Assembly (NCBI GenBank): GCA_020631295.1
Contig: JAHDHN010000045.1
Location: 1 to 12,007 of the forward strand
Direction: 5' to 3'
Length of the DNA stretch: 12,007 nucleotides
Source of the DNA: Rickettsiales bacterium
GTDB lineage: Bacteria > Pseudomonadota > Alphaproteobacteria > Rickettsiales > UBA8987
Part shown: positions 1 through 6,710 of the stretch, piece after piece
How positions within the stretch are numbered: position 1 is the first letter of the stretch
Layout of the letters: each line of letters begins with the position of its first letter
Position numbers and translations under genes: made by a program
Notes under the pieces: generated by a model
Databases searched by the model: none
The model's input: only the letters and a program-made list of their open reading frames with translations
Told to the model about the DNA's origin: nothing

Positions 1-49
1 GCATGCAACTTAGCTGCACCTCATGCATATTCAGCGTGCAATGTCAAAT

Positions 50-1399
50 TTAACCACGAAGCTCTTTGGCAATCAGGAAGGCCAGCTCCAAGCTTTGGCT
101 GGCATTCAAGCGCGGATCACAATGGGTATGATAACGGTCTTTTAAGTCTACCTCTGAGATAGCCTGCGCACCGCCCGTGCATTCGGTCACGTCCTGCCCT
201 GTCATTTCAAAATGCACGCCGCCCGCATGGGTGCCTTCGGCTTTATGCACCTCAAAGAAACCACGCACCTCTGCCAGAATCTGGTTGAACGGCCGTGTTT
301 TTAACCCGCTAGGCGACTTGATGGTGTTGCCATGCATAGGGTCGCAGGACCAAATCACGTTCAGCCCTTCTTGTTTGATACGGCGCACGAATGGCGGCAA
401 TAATTCACCCACCTTGTCTGCACCCATACGGCTGATTAAGGTCAAACGGCCCGGCTCGTTTTCTGGGTTTAGCGCATTTACCAGCTCCACCAGCTCGTCT
501 TCCTTCATGGACGGTCCTACCTTGCAAGCAATGGGGTTATCAATGCCACGGAAGAACTCAATATGCGCCTCATCCAGCGCACGTGTGCGGTCCCCAATCC
601 ACAATAAATGTGCCGACTGGCAATAATGCTTGCCTGTCTCTTCATCCAAGCGCGTGAGTGCCGATTCATAATTGAGCAACAGCCCTTCATGTGAGGTATA
701 AAAATCTGCCTCATTCAGCTCTGGCACCGTGTCTGGCGTCAGGCCACAGCCTTCCATAAAATGGAACGCAGCTTGGATATGATCAATCATCTCTTCAAAA
801 TGCTTACCTTGTGGGCTGGCTTGCACAAAATCTTGGTTCCACTGGCTGATATTGCGTAAACTGGCTTCACCGCCACGTGCCAAGGCACGCAAGAAATTTA
901 GCGTGGCTGCTGATTGATGATAGGCACGCACCAAATTTTCCGGGTCGTTTTTACGCCCTTCTTCGGTGAACGAAATATTATTTACATTATCCCCACGATA
1001 ACTGGGCAGTTTCAGGCCGTCTTTTTCTTCAAAATCAGCCGAGCGTGGCTTGGCGAACTGGCCGGCAATACGCCCCACTTTTACCACATTGGCACCTGCA
1101 CCATACATAAGCGCTACGGTCATTTGCAGCATCACACGGAAATAGCTGCGCAAGTTATTGCCGTTAAATTCCGAGAAACTTTCGGCACAATCACCGCCTT
1201 GCAGCAAAAAGCCCTTACCCTCTGCCACAGTGGCCAGCTTTTGTTTCAGCGCACGCACCTCGCTGGGCACCACCAACGCAGGAAAGCCTTCAATACGCTG
1301 CAGCACCGCATCCAATGCGGCTTTATCGTCGTAAATAGGCTGCTGCTTAATCGGCAAGTCGCGCCATGAATCTTTATTCCAGGCCGGAGATTGGCTCAT
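50..1399 (-). CDS. aroG: Class II (plant-type) DAHP synthase
   Basis: Cytoplasmic 3-deoxy-D-arabino-heptulosonate-7-phosphate synthase. It joins phosphoenolpyruvate and erythrose 4-phosphate in the first step of the shikimate pathway. The 449-residue length fits class II enzymes. Visible family motifs are LLQGGDCAESF (about 65-75, with C71 as the expected metal-ligand cysteine), VGRIAGQFAKPRS (about 108-120), DPMHGNT with the metal-ligand His, HFEMTGQDVTECTGG with the metal-ligand Glu, and DPRLN with the metal-ligand Asp near the C terminus. The ATG at 1399 has an AGGAAG ribosome binding site about 8 bases upstream and a promoter-like sequence just before it. The gene stands alone here, divergent from rpmI-rplT. 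Class II enzymes also occur in secondary-metabolite clusters, but no such neighbours are present, so a housekeeping role is inferred. The family call is firm; the symbol is conventional, and aroF or aroH naming is possible. Confidence 0.95.
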   Translation of the reverse strand: MSQSPAWNKDSWRDLPIKQQPIYDDKAALDAVLQRIEGFPALVVPSEVRALKQKLATVAEGKGFLLQGGDCAESFSEFNGNNLRSYFRVMLQMTVALMYGAGANVVKVGRIAGQFAKPRSADFEEKDGLKLPSYRGDNVNNISFTEEGRKNDPENLVRAYHQSAATLNFLRALARGGEASLRNISQWNQDFVQASPQGKHFEEMIDHIQAAFHFMEGCGLTPDTVPELNEADFYTSHEGLLLNYESALTRLDEETGKHYCQSAHLLWIGDRTRALDEAHIEFFRGIDNPIACKVGPSMKEDELVELVNALNPENEPGRLTLISRMGADKVGELLPPFVRRIKQEGLNVIWSCDPMHGNTIKSPSGLKTRPFNQILAEVRGFFEVHKAEGTHAGGVHFEMTGQDVTECTGGAQAISEVDLKDRYHTHCDPRLNASQSLELAFLIAKELRG

Positions 1400-1432
1400 C
1401 GTCTTTTCTTCCTTATTATCGTTTTGCAGTAT

Positions 1433-1461
1433 CTGATACGCCGCATTGGCCGTGCGGTCAA
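1433..1461 (-). promoter_or_regulatory. Putative sigma-70 promoter of the DAHP synthase gene
   Basis: On the minus strand, TTGACC (1461-1456) is followed after exactly 17 bases by TATCAG (1438-1433). This predicts a start near 1426 and a leader of about 27 bases. The -35 box is identical to that of the putative gyrB promoter in this window. The call is by eye only. Confidence 0.45.
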
Positions 1462-1554
1462 GCTATGCAGATCTCGTGATTACACTATCTAGACTCTTAG
1501 CCACAAAAAACCGCTCGACAGTGCCATAGTTGCATGTTATACGGCGCCTCCCTT

Positions 1555-1588
1555 GCGCATACAGCTTTATAAGGCATTGCTGTATCGC
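1555..1588 (+). promoter_or_regulatory. Leader hairpin upstream of rpmI-rplT (candidate L20 autoregulatory element)
   Basis: ATACAGC (1559-1565) pairs perfectly with GCTGTAT (1579-1585). The stem extends by three more pairs, GCG (1555-1557) with CGC (1586-1588), around a bulged C1558. The loop is 13 bases. The hairpin lies 24 bases before the rpmI ribosome binding site, in a leader of up to about 200 bases with no other gene. L20 is known to repress its own operon by binding mRNA structures, so this is a reasonable candidate. No specific match to a known L20 leader class was established. A weak promoter-like pair, TCGACA (1515-1520) and TTATAC (1537-1542) with a 16-base spacer, lies upstream. 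Confidence 0.35.
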
Positions 1589-1624
1589 GGGTATTTTTAA
1601 CACAAAACTCTTTAGGAGACAAAC

Positions 1625-1822
1625 ATGCCGAAACTGAAAACCAAAAGTGGGGTGAAAAAGCGTTTTCGCCTGACTGCAAGCGGAAAAGTCCGTGCCAACC
1701 AATCGGGTAAGCGTCATGGTATGGTAAAACGTACCAAAACCCAGCTGCGCAACCAACGTGGTACCACCACTTTGTGCGATGCAGATGCAAACATCATCAA
1801 GAAATTTTTACCGTATAATTAA
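1625..1822 (+). CDS. rpmI: 50S ribosomal protein L35
   Basis: Small basic protein of the large ribosomal subunit. The 65-residue length is typical, and the start MPKLKTKSGVKKRF is the conserved L35 N terminus. The rest is rich in Lys and Arg, including the SGKRHGM stretch. The ATG is preceded by TAGGAGACAAAC, a strong ribosome binding site. The gene is followed after 12 bases by rplT and is certainly co-transcribed with it. infC, which often precedes rpmI, is not upstream; the DAHP synthase gene lies there on the other strand. Confidence 0.98.
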   Translation: MPKLKTKSGVKKRFRLTASGKVRANQSGKRHGMVKRTKTQLRNQRGTTTLCDADANIIKKFLPYN

Positions 1823-1834
1823 GGATAACCCATC

Positions 1835-2203
1835 ATGGCACGTGTATCTACGAGTGTGACGACTCGCAAACGTCATAAGAAAATTTTAAACCTCGCTAAA
1901 GGCTTCCGCGGCCGCAGTAAAAGCTGCTACCGCTCGGCCATTCAGCGTGTAGAAAAGTCACTGCAATATCAGTATCGTGACCGCAAAACCCGCAAGCGCG
2001 ATTTCCGCCGTTTGTGGATTCAGCGTATCAATGCCGGTGTGCGTCAGCATGGCTTGATCTACTCTACCTTCATCAATGGCCTGAAATTGGCAGAGATTGA
2101 AGTGGACCGTAAAGTACTGGCAGAGCTTGCTGTGCGTGAGCCACAAGCCTTCCAAGAGCTGTGCGAGATTGCACAAAAAGCATTGGATAAAAAAGCGGCG
2201 TAA
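1835..2203 (+). CDS. rplT: 50S ribosomal protein L20
   Basis: Primary 23S rRNA-binding protein needed for early assembly of the large subunit, and in many bacteria a translational repressor of its own operon. At 122 residues it is slightly longer than the usual 117-120. The family signature is clear: a very basic N-terminal half (about 1-60) containing KGFRGRSKSCYRSA and RDRKTRKRDFRRLWIQRINA, then a globular C-terminal domain with GLIYSTFINGL and the conserved DRKVLAELA segment. AAGGAT gives a ribosome binding site before the ATG. The operon ends at a strong terminator 30 bases after the stop. pheST, a frequent downstream neighbour, is absent; gyrB follows as a separate unit. Confidence 0.98.
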   Translation: MARVSTSVTTRKRHKKILNLAKGFRGRSKSCYRSAIQRVEKSLQYQYRDRKTRKRDFRRLWIQRINAGVRQHGLIYSTFINGLKLAEIEVDRKVLAELAVREPQAFQELCEIAQKALDKKAA

Positions 2204-2233
2204 AACCCATATTTCTTTTGCAAGAAAATACAC

Positions 2234-2265
2234 AAAAAAGGCTGCCTGGTGGTGGCCTTTTTTTT
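2234..2265 (+). terminator. Rho-independent terminator of rpmI-rplT
   Basis: A 13-pair stem runs from 2234-2246 to 2251-2263, with a TGGT loop and two internal G-U pairs. It starts with six A and ends in eight T (2258-2265). The A-tract makes it look partly usable in both directions, but it lies just after rplT and before the gyrB promoter, so the plus-strand role is clear. Confidence 0.9.
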
Positions 2266-2277
2266 ATGCGGCAATAC

Positions 2278-2306
2278 TTGACCTGGAGCGCTATTTGCCC
2301 TAAAAA
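2278..2306 (+). promoter_or_regulatory. Putative sigma-70 promoter of gyrB
   Basis: TTGACC (2278-2283), a 17-base spacer, then TAAAAA (2301-2306). The predicted start is near 2313, giving a leader of about 22 bases that carries the GGGAG ribosome binding site. It lies immediately after the L20 terminator, which supports gyrB being its own transcription unit. Confidence 0.5.
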
Positions 2307-2334
2307 ATCTTAGGTTTTGTTGGGAGAAATAATC

Positions 2335-4767
2335 ATGTCAGATGCAACGCAATCAGAGGCGGTAGAATCGGTGGATGAGAATACGGAAAATGCCGCCGAA
2401 TATGGCGCGGATTCGATTAAGGTCCTCAAAGGTTTGGAAGCGGTGCGCAAGCGCCCCGGCATGTATATTGGTGATACGGATGATGGCTCTGGCCTGCACC
2501 ACATGGTGTATGAGGTGGTGGATAATGCGATTGATGAAGCGTTGGCTGGCCATTGTGACAATGTAGAAGTGATTTTGAATGATAATGGCAGTGTGACTGT
2601 GCGCGATAATGGCCGCGGTATTCCTGTGGATATTCACGAAGAAGAAGGCATTTCTGCTGCTGAGGTAATTATGACCCAGCTGCATGCCGGTGGTAAGTTC
2701 GACCAAAATTCCTATAAAGTATCCGGTGGATTGCACGGTGTGGGTGTGAGTGTGGTAAATGCGCTATCTGTGTCCCTCACCTTGCGTATTTGGCGTGATG
2801 AGAAAGAGCATGTGGCAGAATTCAGCCATGGTGAAACCACGCAATCACTGACGATAGTGGGTGATGCAAACGGCAAAAAGGGCACGGAAGTGACATTCCT
2901 GCCATCGCCAGACACCTTCACCACCACAGAATTTAGCTATGACACGCTGGAGCATCGCCTGCGTGAGCTGGCTTTTTTGAATTCGGGTGCGCGCATCACG
3001 CTGATTGACGGGCGTGAGGGCAAAGAAAAAGAGGTGGAGCTTTATTACGAAGGCGGCATTGTTGCCTATGTAAACTTCCTCGACCGCAATAAAAAAGCGG
3101 TGCATGAGCCGCTCAATATTCAAGGTGAGAAAGACGGCATTGGCGTGGAGATTTCCCTCGGATGGAACGATAGCTACCATGAAAATGTGCTGTGCTTCAC
3201 CAATAATATCCGCCAGCGCGATGGTGGCACGCATTTAATGGCGTTCCGTGCGGCGCTCACACGTTTGGTAAATAATTACGCCAATGAGGCCGGTTTGAAC
3301 AAAAAGGGGAAGGTCTCCCTAAGTGGTGACGATGCGCGTGAGGGCTTAACCGCGGTGGTGTCGGTGAAGGTGCCGGACCCAAAATTCTCCTCGCAAACCA
3401 AAGACAAGCTGGTAAGCTCAGAAGTACGTCCGGTGGTGGAAAATATTGTGGGTGAGAAATTGGGCAAATGGTTTGAGGAGCACCCTGCAGAGGCCAAAAT
3501 TATTATTGGCAAGGCCATTGAGGCTGCCCAGGCGCGTGAAGCGGCGCGCAAAGCACGTGAATTGACGCGTCGTAAATCGGCGCTGGATATTTCCAGCCTG
3601 CCAGGCAAGCTGGCGGATTGTCAGGAAAAAGACCCGGCCAATTCGGAGCTGTTCATTGTGGAGGGTGACTCGGCCGGTGGTTCTGCCAAGCAAGGGCGCA
3701 GCCGCCATAATCAGGCGGTATTGCCGCTAAAGGGGAAGATCTTGAATGTGGAGCGCGCGCGTTTTGACAAAATGCTGGCTTCCGCCGAGGTGGGTACGTT
3801 GATCACCGCGCTTGGCACCGGCATTGGTGAAGAGCTGGACATGGAAAAACTGCGCTACCATAAAATTGTAATTATGACCGATGCCGATGTGGACGGCGCG
3901 CATATCCGCACGCTATTGCTGACCTTCTTTTACCGCCAAATGCCAGAGGTGATCGAAGGCGGGTATTTATATATCGCACAGCCGCCGCTGTATAAAATCA
4001 AGCGTGGCCAAAGCGAAGTGTATTTGAAAGACGATGCAGCCTTTACCGATTATCTGCGCAACCAAGCGCTGGAAGGCGCCTTGTTGCGCGATGCAAACGG
4101 GGTGGCGCGCAGTGGCCAAGATTTAGCGCAATTGGTGCTGGCAGCGCAATCCATGTCGCAGCAGCTTAACAGCATCAGCCGCATGGCAGAACCAGTGGCC
4201 GTGCAAGCTGCCGCATTGGAAAACATGCTATGGGCAGAAACGCGCAGCGCAGAGGCGGCAACGAACACTGCCAGTCGCCTGAATGAAACGTTGGACGAAT
4301 ATGAAAAATGGGAAGGCAATTTAGACGGCAGTAGCATTATTCTGACCCGCAATGTGCGCGGTGTGACAGAGAAAATAAGCATTGATCAACGTGTGTATGA
4401 TGCTCCAGAAACAGCCGCTATGCAGCAGCATGTGGAGCTGTTGGCCGATGCATTTAATGGCGGTTATTTAAGCTTTGAGCGTGGCGATGATAGCCATGCA
4501 GTCTCCACGCCATTGGAGCTGATACAGGTGATTGAGTCCATTGGCCGCAAGGGTGCCACCGTCAGCCGCTTTAAGGGCTTGGGTGAAATGAATGCAGAAC
4601 AGCTCTGGGAAACGACCTTAGACCCAGATAGTCGTACGCTATTGCAAGTGACTGTGGCCCATGCAGAAGATGCAGATGAAGTATTTTCTACATTGATGGG
4701 CGATGTGGTGGAGCCACGCCGCCAATTCATTCAGGAAAACGCCCTCAGCGCGAACCTGGATGCGTAG
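2335..4767 (+). CDS. gyrB: DNA gyrase subunit B
   Basis: ATPase and Toprim subunit of DNA gyrase, which introduces negative supercoils together with GyrA. The protein has 810 residues from the ATG at 2335, which has GGGAG 8 bases upstream. An in-frame TTG at 2317 would add six residues but has no such site. The GHKL ATPase domain shows EVVDNAIDEAL (E60 and N64 match the E. coli catalytic Glu42 and Asn46), RDNGRGIP with D91, and the GGLHGVGVSVVNALS lid (131-145). The Toprim domain has VEGDSAGGSAKQGR with E443, and DADVDG with D516, D518 and D520. About 560-735 forms the insertion seen in proteobacterial GyrB, followed by RFKGLGEMN (745-753), a gyrase-type C-terminal signature. gyrA is not in the window. 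A ParE identity is unlikely given the insertion and the length. Confidence 0.98.
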   Translation: MSDATQSEAVESVDENTENAAEYGADSIKVLKGLEAVRKRPGMYIGDTDDGSGLHHMVYEVVDNAIDEALAGHCDNVEVILNDNGSVTVRDNGRGIPVDIHEEEGISAAEVIMTQLHAGGKFDQNSYKVSGGLHGVGVSVVNALSVSLTLRIWRDEKEHVAEFSHGETTQSLTIVGDANGKKGTEVTFLPSPDTFTTTEFSYDTLEHRLRELAFLNSGARITLIDGREGKEKEVELYYEGGIVAYVNFLDRNKKAVHEPLNIQGEKDGIGVEISLGWNDSYHENVLCFTNNIRQRDGGTHLMAFRAALTRLVNNYANEAGLNKKGKVSLSGDDAREGLTAVVSVKVPDPKFSSQTKDKLVSSEVRPVVENIVGEKLGKWFEEHPAEAKIIIGKAIEAAQAREAARKARELTRRKSALDISSLPGKLADCQEKDPANSELFIVEGDSAGGSAKQGRSRHNQAVLPLKGKILNVERARFDKMLASAEVGTLITALGTGIGEELDMEKLRYHKIVIMTDADVDGAHIRTLLLTFFYRQMPEVIEGGYLYIAQPPLYKIKRGQSEVYLKDDAAFTDYLRNQALEGALLRDANGVARSGQDLAQLVLAAQSMSQQLNSISRMAEPVAVQAAALENMLWAETRSAEAATNTASRLNETLDEYEKWEGNLDGSSIILTRNVRGVTEKISIDQRVYDAPETAAMQQHVELLADAFNGGYLSFERGDDSHAVSTPLELIQVIESIGRKGATVSRFKGLGEMNAEQLWETTLDPDSRTLLQVTVAHAEDADEVFSTLMGDVVEPRRQFIQENALSANLDA

Positions 4768-4772
4768 TTTTT

Positions 4773-4790
4773 ATGCTTCACGTGAAGCAT
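4773..4790. repeat. 18-base perfect palindrome just after gyrB
   Basis: ATGCTTCAC (4773-4781) is followed directly by its exact reverse complement GTGAAGCAT (4782-4790), starting 6 bases after the gyrB stop codon. As RNA it would fold to a 7-pair stem with a 4-base ACGT loop. Five T precede it, and another five-T run starts 6 bases after it. It may act as a weak bidirectional terminator between the convergent gyrB and trkH, or as a protein-binding dyad. The delayed T-run argues against a classic terminator. Confidence 0.5.
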
Positions 4791-5150
4791 CGCCAATTTT
4801 TGTCATTCCGCCTGTCTGCCGAAGCTTCCTGTTGTCCGAAGCTTTAGTAGGAGGGATATAAGAAATCTCATACGACTGCAGCTTTGCCTTGTTTTATACT
4901 TTTTCGTCATCGTCCGACTTGATCGGACGATCTAGGGCCAAGGGAGTGATATGTATTTCTATGGCCATAGATCCCCGGATCTGCGCTTCGCTTGTCCGAG
5001 GATGACGGTGTAGTAAAGATCAGCAGTATAAGGTGAAACGACTATATCTCCACATCCGGGCATAGGATTCTTCGCATGTGCTTTCCTCCGTTGCTAAGGT
5101 TATGGCGGACACGGCAGGATGCATATATAGAAGTCTCTAATTTTGCAGGC
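4791..5150. other. Gene-free convergent spacer between gyrB and trkH
   Basis: No credible gene is present. The stretch holds, in order: a TGTCATTCCG start (4801-4810) resembling the end of an intergenic palindrome; two direct copies of CCGAAGCTT (4819-4827 and 4836-4844), which also allow a 7-pair AAGCTTC/GAAGCTT hairpin (4822-4844), perhaps a decayed repeat; the well-formed cloverleaf repeat at 4905-5007; and about 140 bases (5008-5150) in which I see nothing definite beyond an 11-codon minus-strand frame behind a strong GGAGG. Confidence 0.6.
4905..5007. repeat. Intergenic cloverleaf-like palindromic repeat, copy 1
   Basis: The ends CGTCATC (4905-4911) and GATGACG (5001-5007) are exact inverted repeats. 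Inside are three arms. Arm 1 pairs CGTCCGA (4911-4917) with TCGGACG (4923-4929) around loop CTTGA. The middle arm pairs 4929-4940 with 4962-4973 at 11 of 12 positions. Arm 3 pairs CCCCGGA (4973-4979) with TCCGAGG (4995-5001) with one mismatch. The 12-base palindrome CTATGGCCATAG (4959-4970) overlaps the middle arm. Ends and layout match the element at 11118-11202. Short palindromes starting GTCATCC and containing GACTTG are, to my knowledge, widespread in alphaproteobacterial spacers; the exact family could not be checked. Confidence 0.7.
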
Positions 5151-6605
5151 CTAATGCTTCCAGAAATACGGGCTGAAGAGGATCAATACGGTGAAGATTT
5201 CCAAGCGACCGATGATCATGCCTGCGCTGAGAATCCATTTTATACTATCTGCCAAGCTGCTGTAATTGCCTATTGGACCGATGATATCACCCAACCCAGG
5301 ACCCAGATTGGTCAACATACTCACAGAAGCGCTTAAACAGGTGAGCACATCCAAGCCATGCAGCCCCAATAATATGGCGATGGTGCAGAAACAGCACATG
5401 AATAGCACATAAAAACTCATTACCGAGCGCATGGCATCCTCATTCACCACTTTGCCGTTATATTGCGGACGAAAAATACCGTGCGGCTGAATCAGCTGAT
5501 GCAGCTGCGCTTTTGCAGTTTTATACAAGATCTGAAGGCGGAAAATCTTGATGCCGCCGGTGGTAGAGCCAGTACAACCGCCCACCAATGCAGCAAATAA
5601 AATCACCACCACCGCAAAACTGCCCCAACCATTATAATCAGATGTGGCAAAACCAGTAGTCGTGGCGATGGACACCACGTTAAAGGAAGTCTCTCTAAGT
5701 GCCTGCACGGCATGTACCTCCATGCCAATCACGCGCCAGAAGAACATGGCAGCCCACACCAAAAACAGCAAAATCAGAAAGGTCTTGATTTGCGAGTCGT
5801 TAAAAATGCTGAAGCGGCGCTGGCGCATATATTGAATATAGAGCACATAAGGCAGGGCGCTGCAGAGCATGAAAATAATCATGATAAGTTCAATGCGTGG
5901 ATTGTTGAAATAGGCAATGGAAGCATCATGCGTGGAAAAGCCAGAGGTGGCAATGGTGGTCATGGCATGACAAATGGCATCAAATGCATTCATCCCGGCC
6001 AGATAGAGCAGCCAGGCACATAGCATGGTAAAGGCAATATAAATAGCGGTAATGGCACTGCAAAGCTGGCGTGCGCGCGGCAAAATTTTCTCGGACTTGT
6101 CCGAAGATTCGGTGCGGAAAAGTTGCATACCACCAATTTTCAGCATGGGTAACACCGCCATGGCCATCACAATAATACCAATGCCACCCAGCCATTGCAA
6201 AATGCTGCGCCACAGCAAAATGCCCGGCGGCATGTCATCTAAGCCCACAAACACGGTTGCGCCGGTGGTGGTGAGCGCCGACATGGATTCAAACCACGCA
6301 TCGGTCACACTAATACCCAACTCACTGAGTAAAAAAGGCAGGCTGGCAAACAGCACCAACATCAGCCAGCTTACAGTGGTAAGAATAAAGGCCTGTTTGA
6401 GGTTCAAATGCTCCACATCACCCACGCGATTACTCAAAAACAGCACAGCGCCAATCAGCCCTGTAAAAAAGGCAGACATGGTAAAGGCACGCCAATCCTG
6501 GTTGTTATAATACGCATCCACAAGAGCAGGAATCAGCATTGCCGCGCTGAGAATCATCAGCAACGTACCAATCACCAAAAAGACAGGACGCAGATTAATA
6601 TGCAT
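5151..6605 (-). CDS. trkH: Trk-type potassium uptake protein TrkH
   Basis: Inner-membrane potassium-translocating subunit of the Trk system, gated by the cytoplasmic NAD-binding protein TrkA, which is not in this window. At 484 residues it matches E. coli TrkH (483). The N terminus has the TrkH pattern, with a hydrophobic segment at 8-30 and the DWRAF stretch that leads into the next. Four pore-loop filters are visible: TTTGATVF (112-119), TTIATSGFST (216-225), ATTTGFAT (314-321) and LTNLGPGLG (431-439). GGCTGSTTGGIKIFR (342-356) is the conserved loop and segment that precede the final repeat, and IGRLEIFT is near the end. The start at 6605 is chosen for its agreement with TrkH N termini; an in-frame TTG at 6644 would add 13 residues. 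No strong ribosome binding site is seen before either. The gene is convergent with gyrB and divergent from the gene at 6711. Confidence 0.95.
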   Translation of the reverse strand: MHINLRPVFLVIGTLLMILSAAMLIPALVDAYYNNQDWRAFTMSAFFTGLIGAVLFLSNRVGDVEHLNLKQAFILTTVSWLMLVLFASLPFLLSELGISVTDAWFESMSALTTTGATVFVGLDDMPPGILLWRSILQWLGGIGIIVMAMAVLPMLKIGGMQLFRTESSDKSEKILPRARQLCSAITAIYIAFTMLCAWLLYLAGMNAFDAICHAMTTIATSGFSTHDASIAYFNNPRIELIMIIFMLCSALPYVLYIQYMRQRRFSIFNDSQIKTFLILLFLVWAAMFFWRVIGMEVHAVQALRETSFNVVSIATTTGFATSDYNGWGSFAVVVILFAALVGGCTGSTTGGIKIFRLQILYKTAKAQLHQLIQPHGIFRPQYNGKVVNEDAMRSVMSFYVLFMCCFCTIAILLGLHGLDVLTCLSASVSMLTNLGPGLGDIIGPIGNYSSLADSIKWILSAGMIIGRLEIFTVLILFSPYFWKH

Positions 6606-6664
6606 AATACGTAGAGCTAATGCGCAAAAGCCTTGCACACGCAAGTAAAATATGGGCTAGGCGT

Positions 6665-6695
6665 TTTGCAATGCAAATGCTATATTCAGCATAAT
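6665..6695 (+). promoter_or_regulatory. Dyads and promoter-like boxes between trkH and the 6711 gene
   Basis: TTTGCA-A-TGCAAA (6665-6677) is a perfect 13-base dyad, and ATGCT-N6-AGCAT (6677-6692) is a second one beside it. They overlap a TTGCAA (6666-6671), N18, CATAAT (6690-6695) promoter-like pair pointing to the 6711 gene. The predicted start would fall almost on the ribosome binding site, so the promoter call is weak. The dyads themselves are certain; their use as operators is inference. Confidence 0.35.
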
Positions 6696-6710
6696 TATAA
6701 GGATAATACT

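Noticed and set aside
1..49. Search for a terminator after the DAHP synthase gene
   Set aside because: Only scattered GCATGC and TGCAT motifs are present; no stem with a T-run is visible before the window edge.
177..1369. Plus-strand open frames of about 150 codons opposite the DAHP synthase gene
   Set aside because: They are antisense to a clear conserved gene, have no family features, and no good ribosome binding sites.
2353..4730. Several minus-strand open frames within gyrB
   Set aside because: They are shadows of the gyrB reading frame; their translations show no domain or signal features.
4801..4862. Possible third copy of the intergenic repeat beginning TGTCATTCCG
   Set aside because: No matching right end or full set of arms was found before 4905; at most a decayed fragment.
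5042..5077. Eleven-codon minus-strand frame (MRRILCPDVEI) behind a strong GGAGG
   Set aside because: Too short to support as a gene, no regulated gene follows it, and a chance purine run explains the ribosome binding site.
5076..5336. Plus-strand 86-codon frame crossing the end of trkH
   Set aside because: It is largely antisense to TrkH coding sequence, including the fourth pore loop, and the product is unremarkable.
6052..6510. Plus-strand 152-codon frame opposite trkH
   Set aside because: It is an antisense shadow of the hydrophobic trkH codons with no independent support.
6633..6710. N-terminal extension of the surface protein from TTG at 6633
   Set aside because: It would bury the signal peptide at residue 27 and lacks a ribosome binding site; the ATG at 6711 has both.
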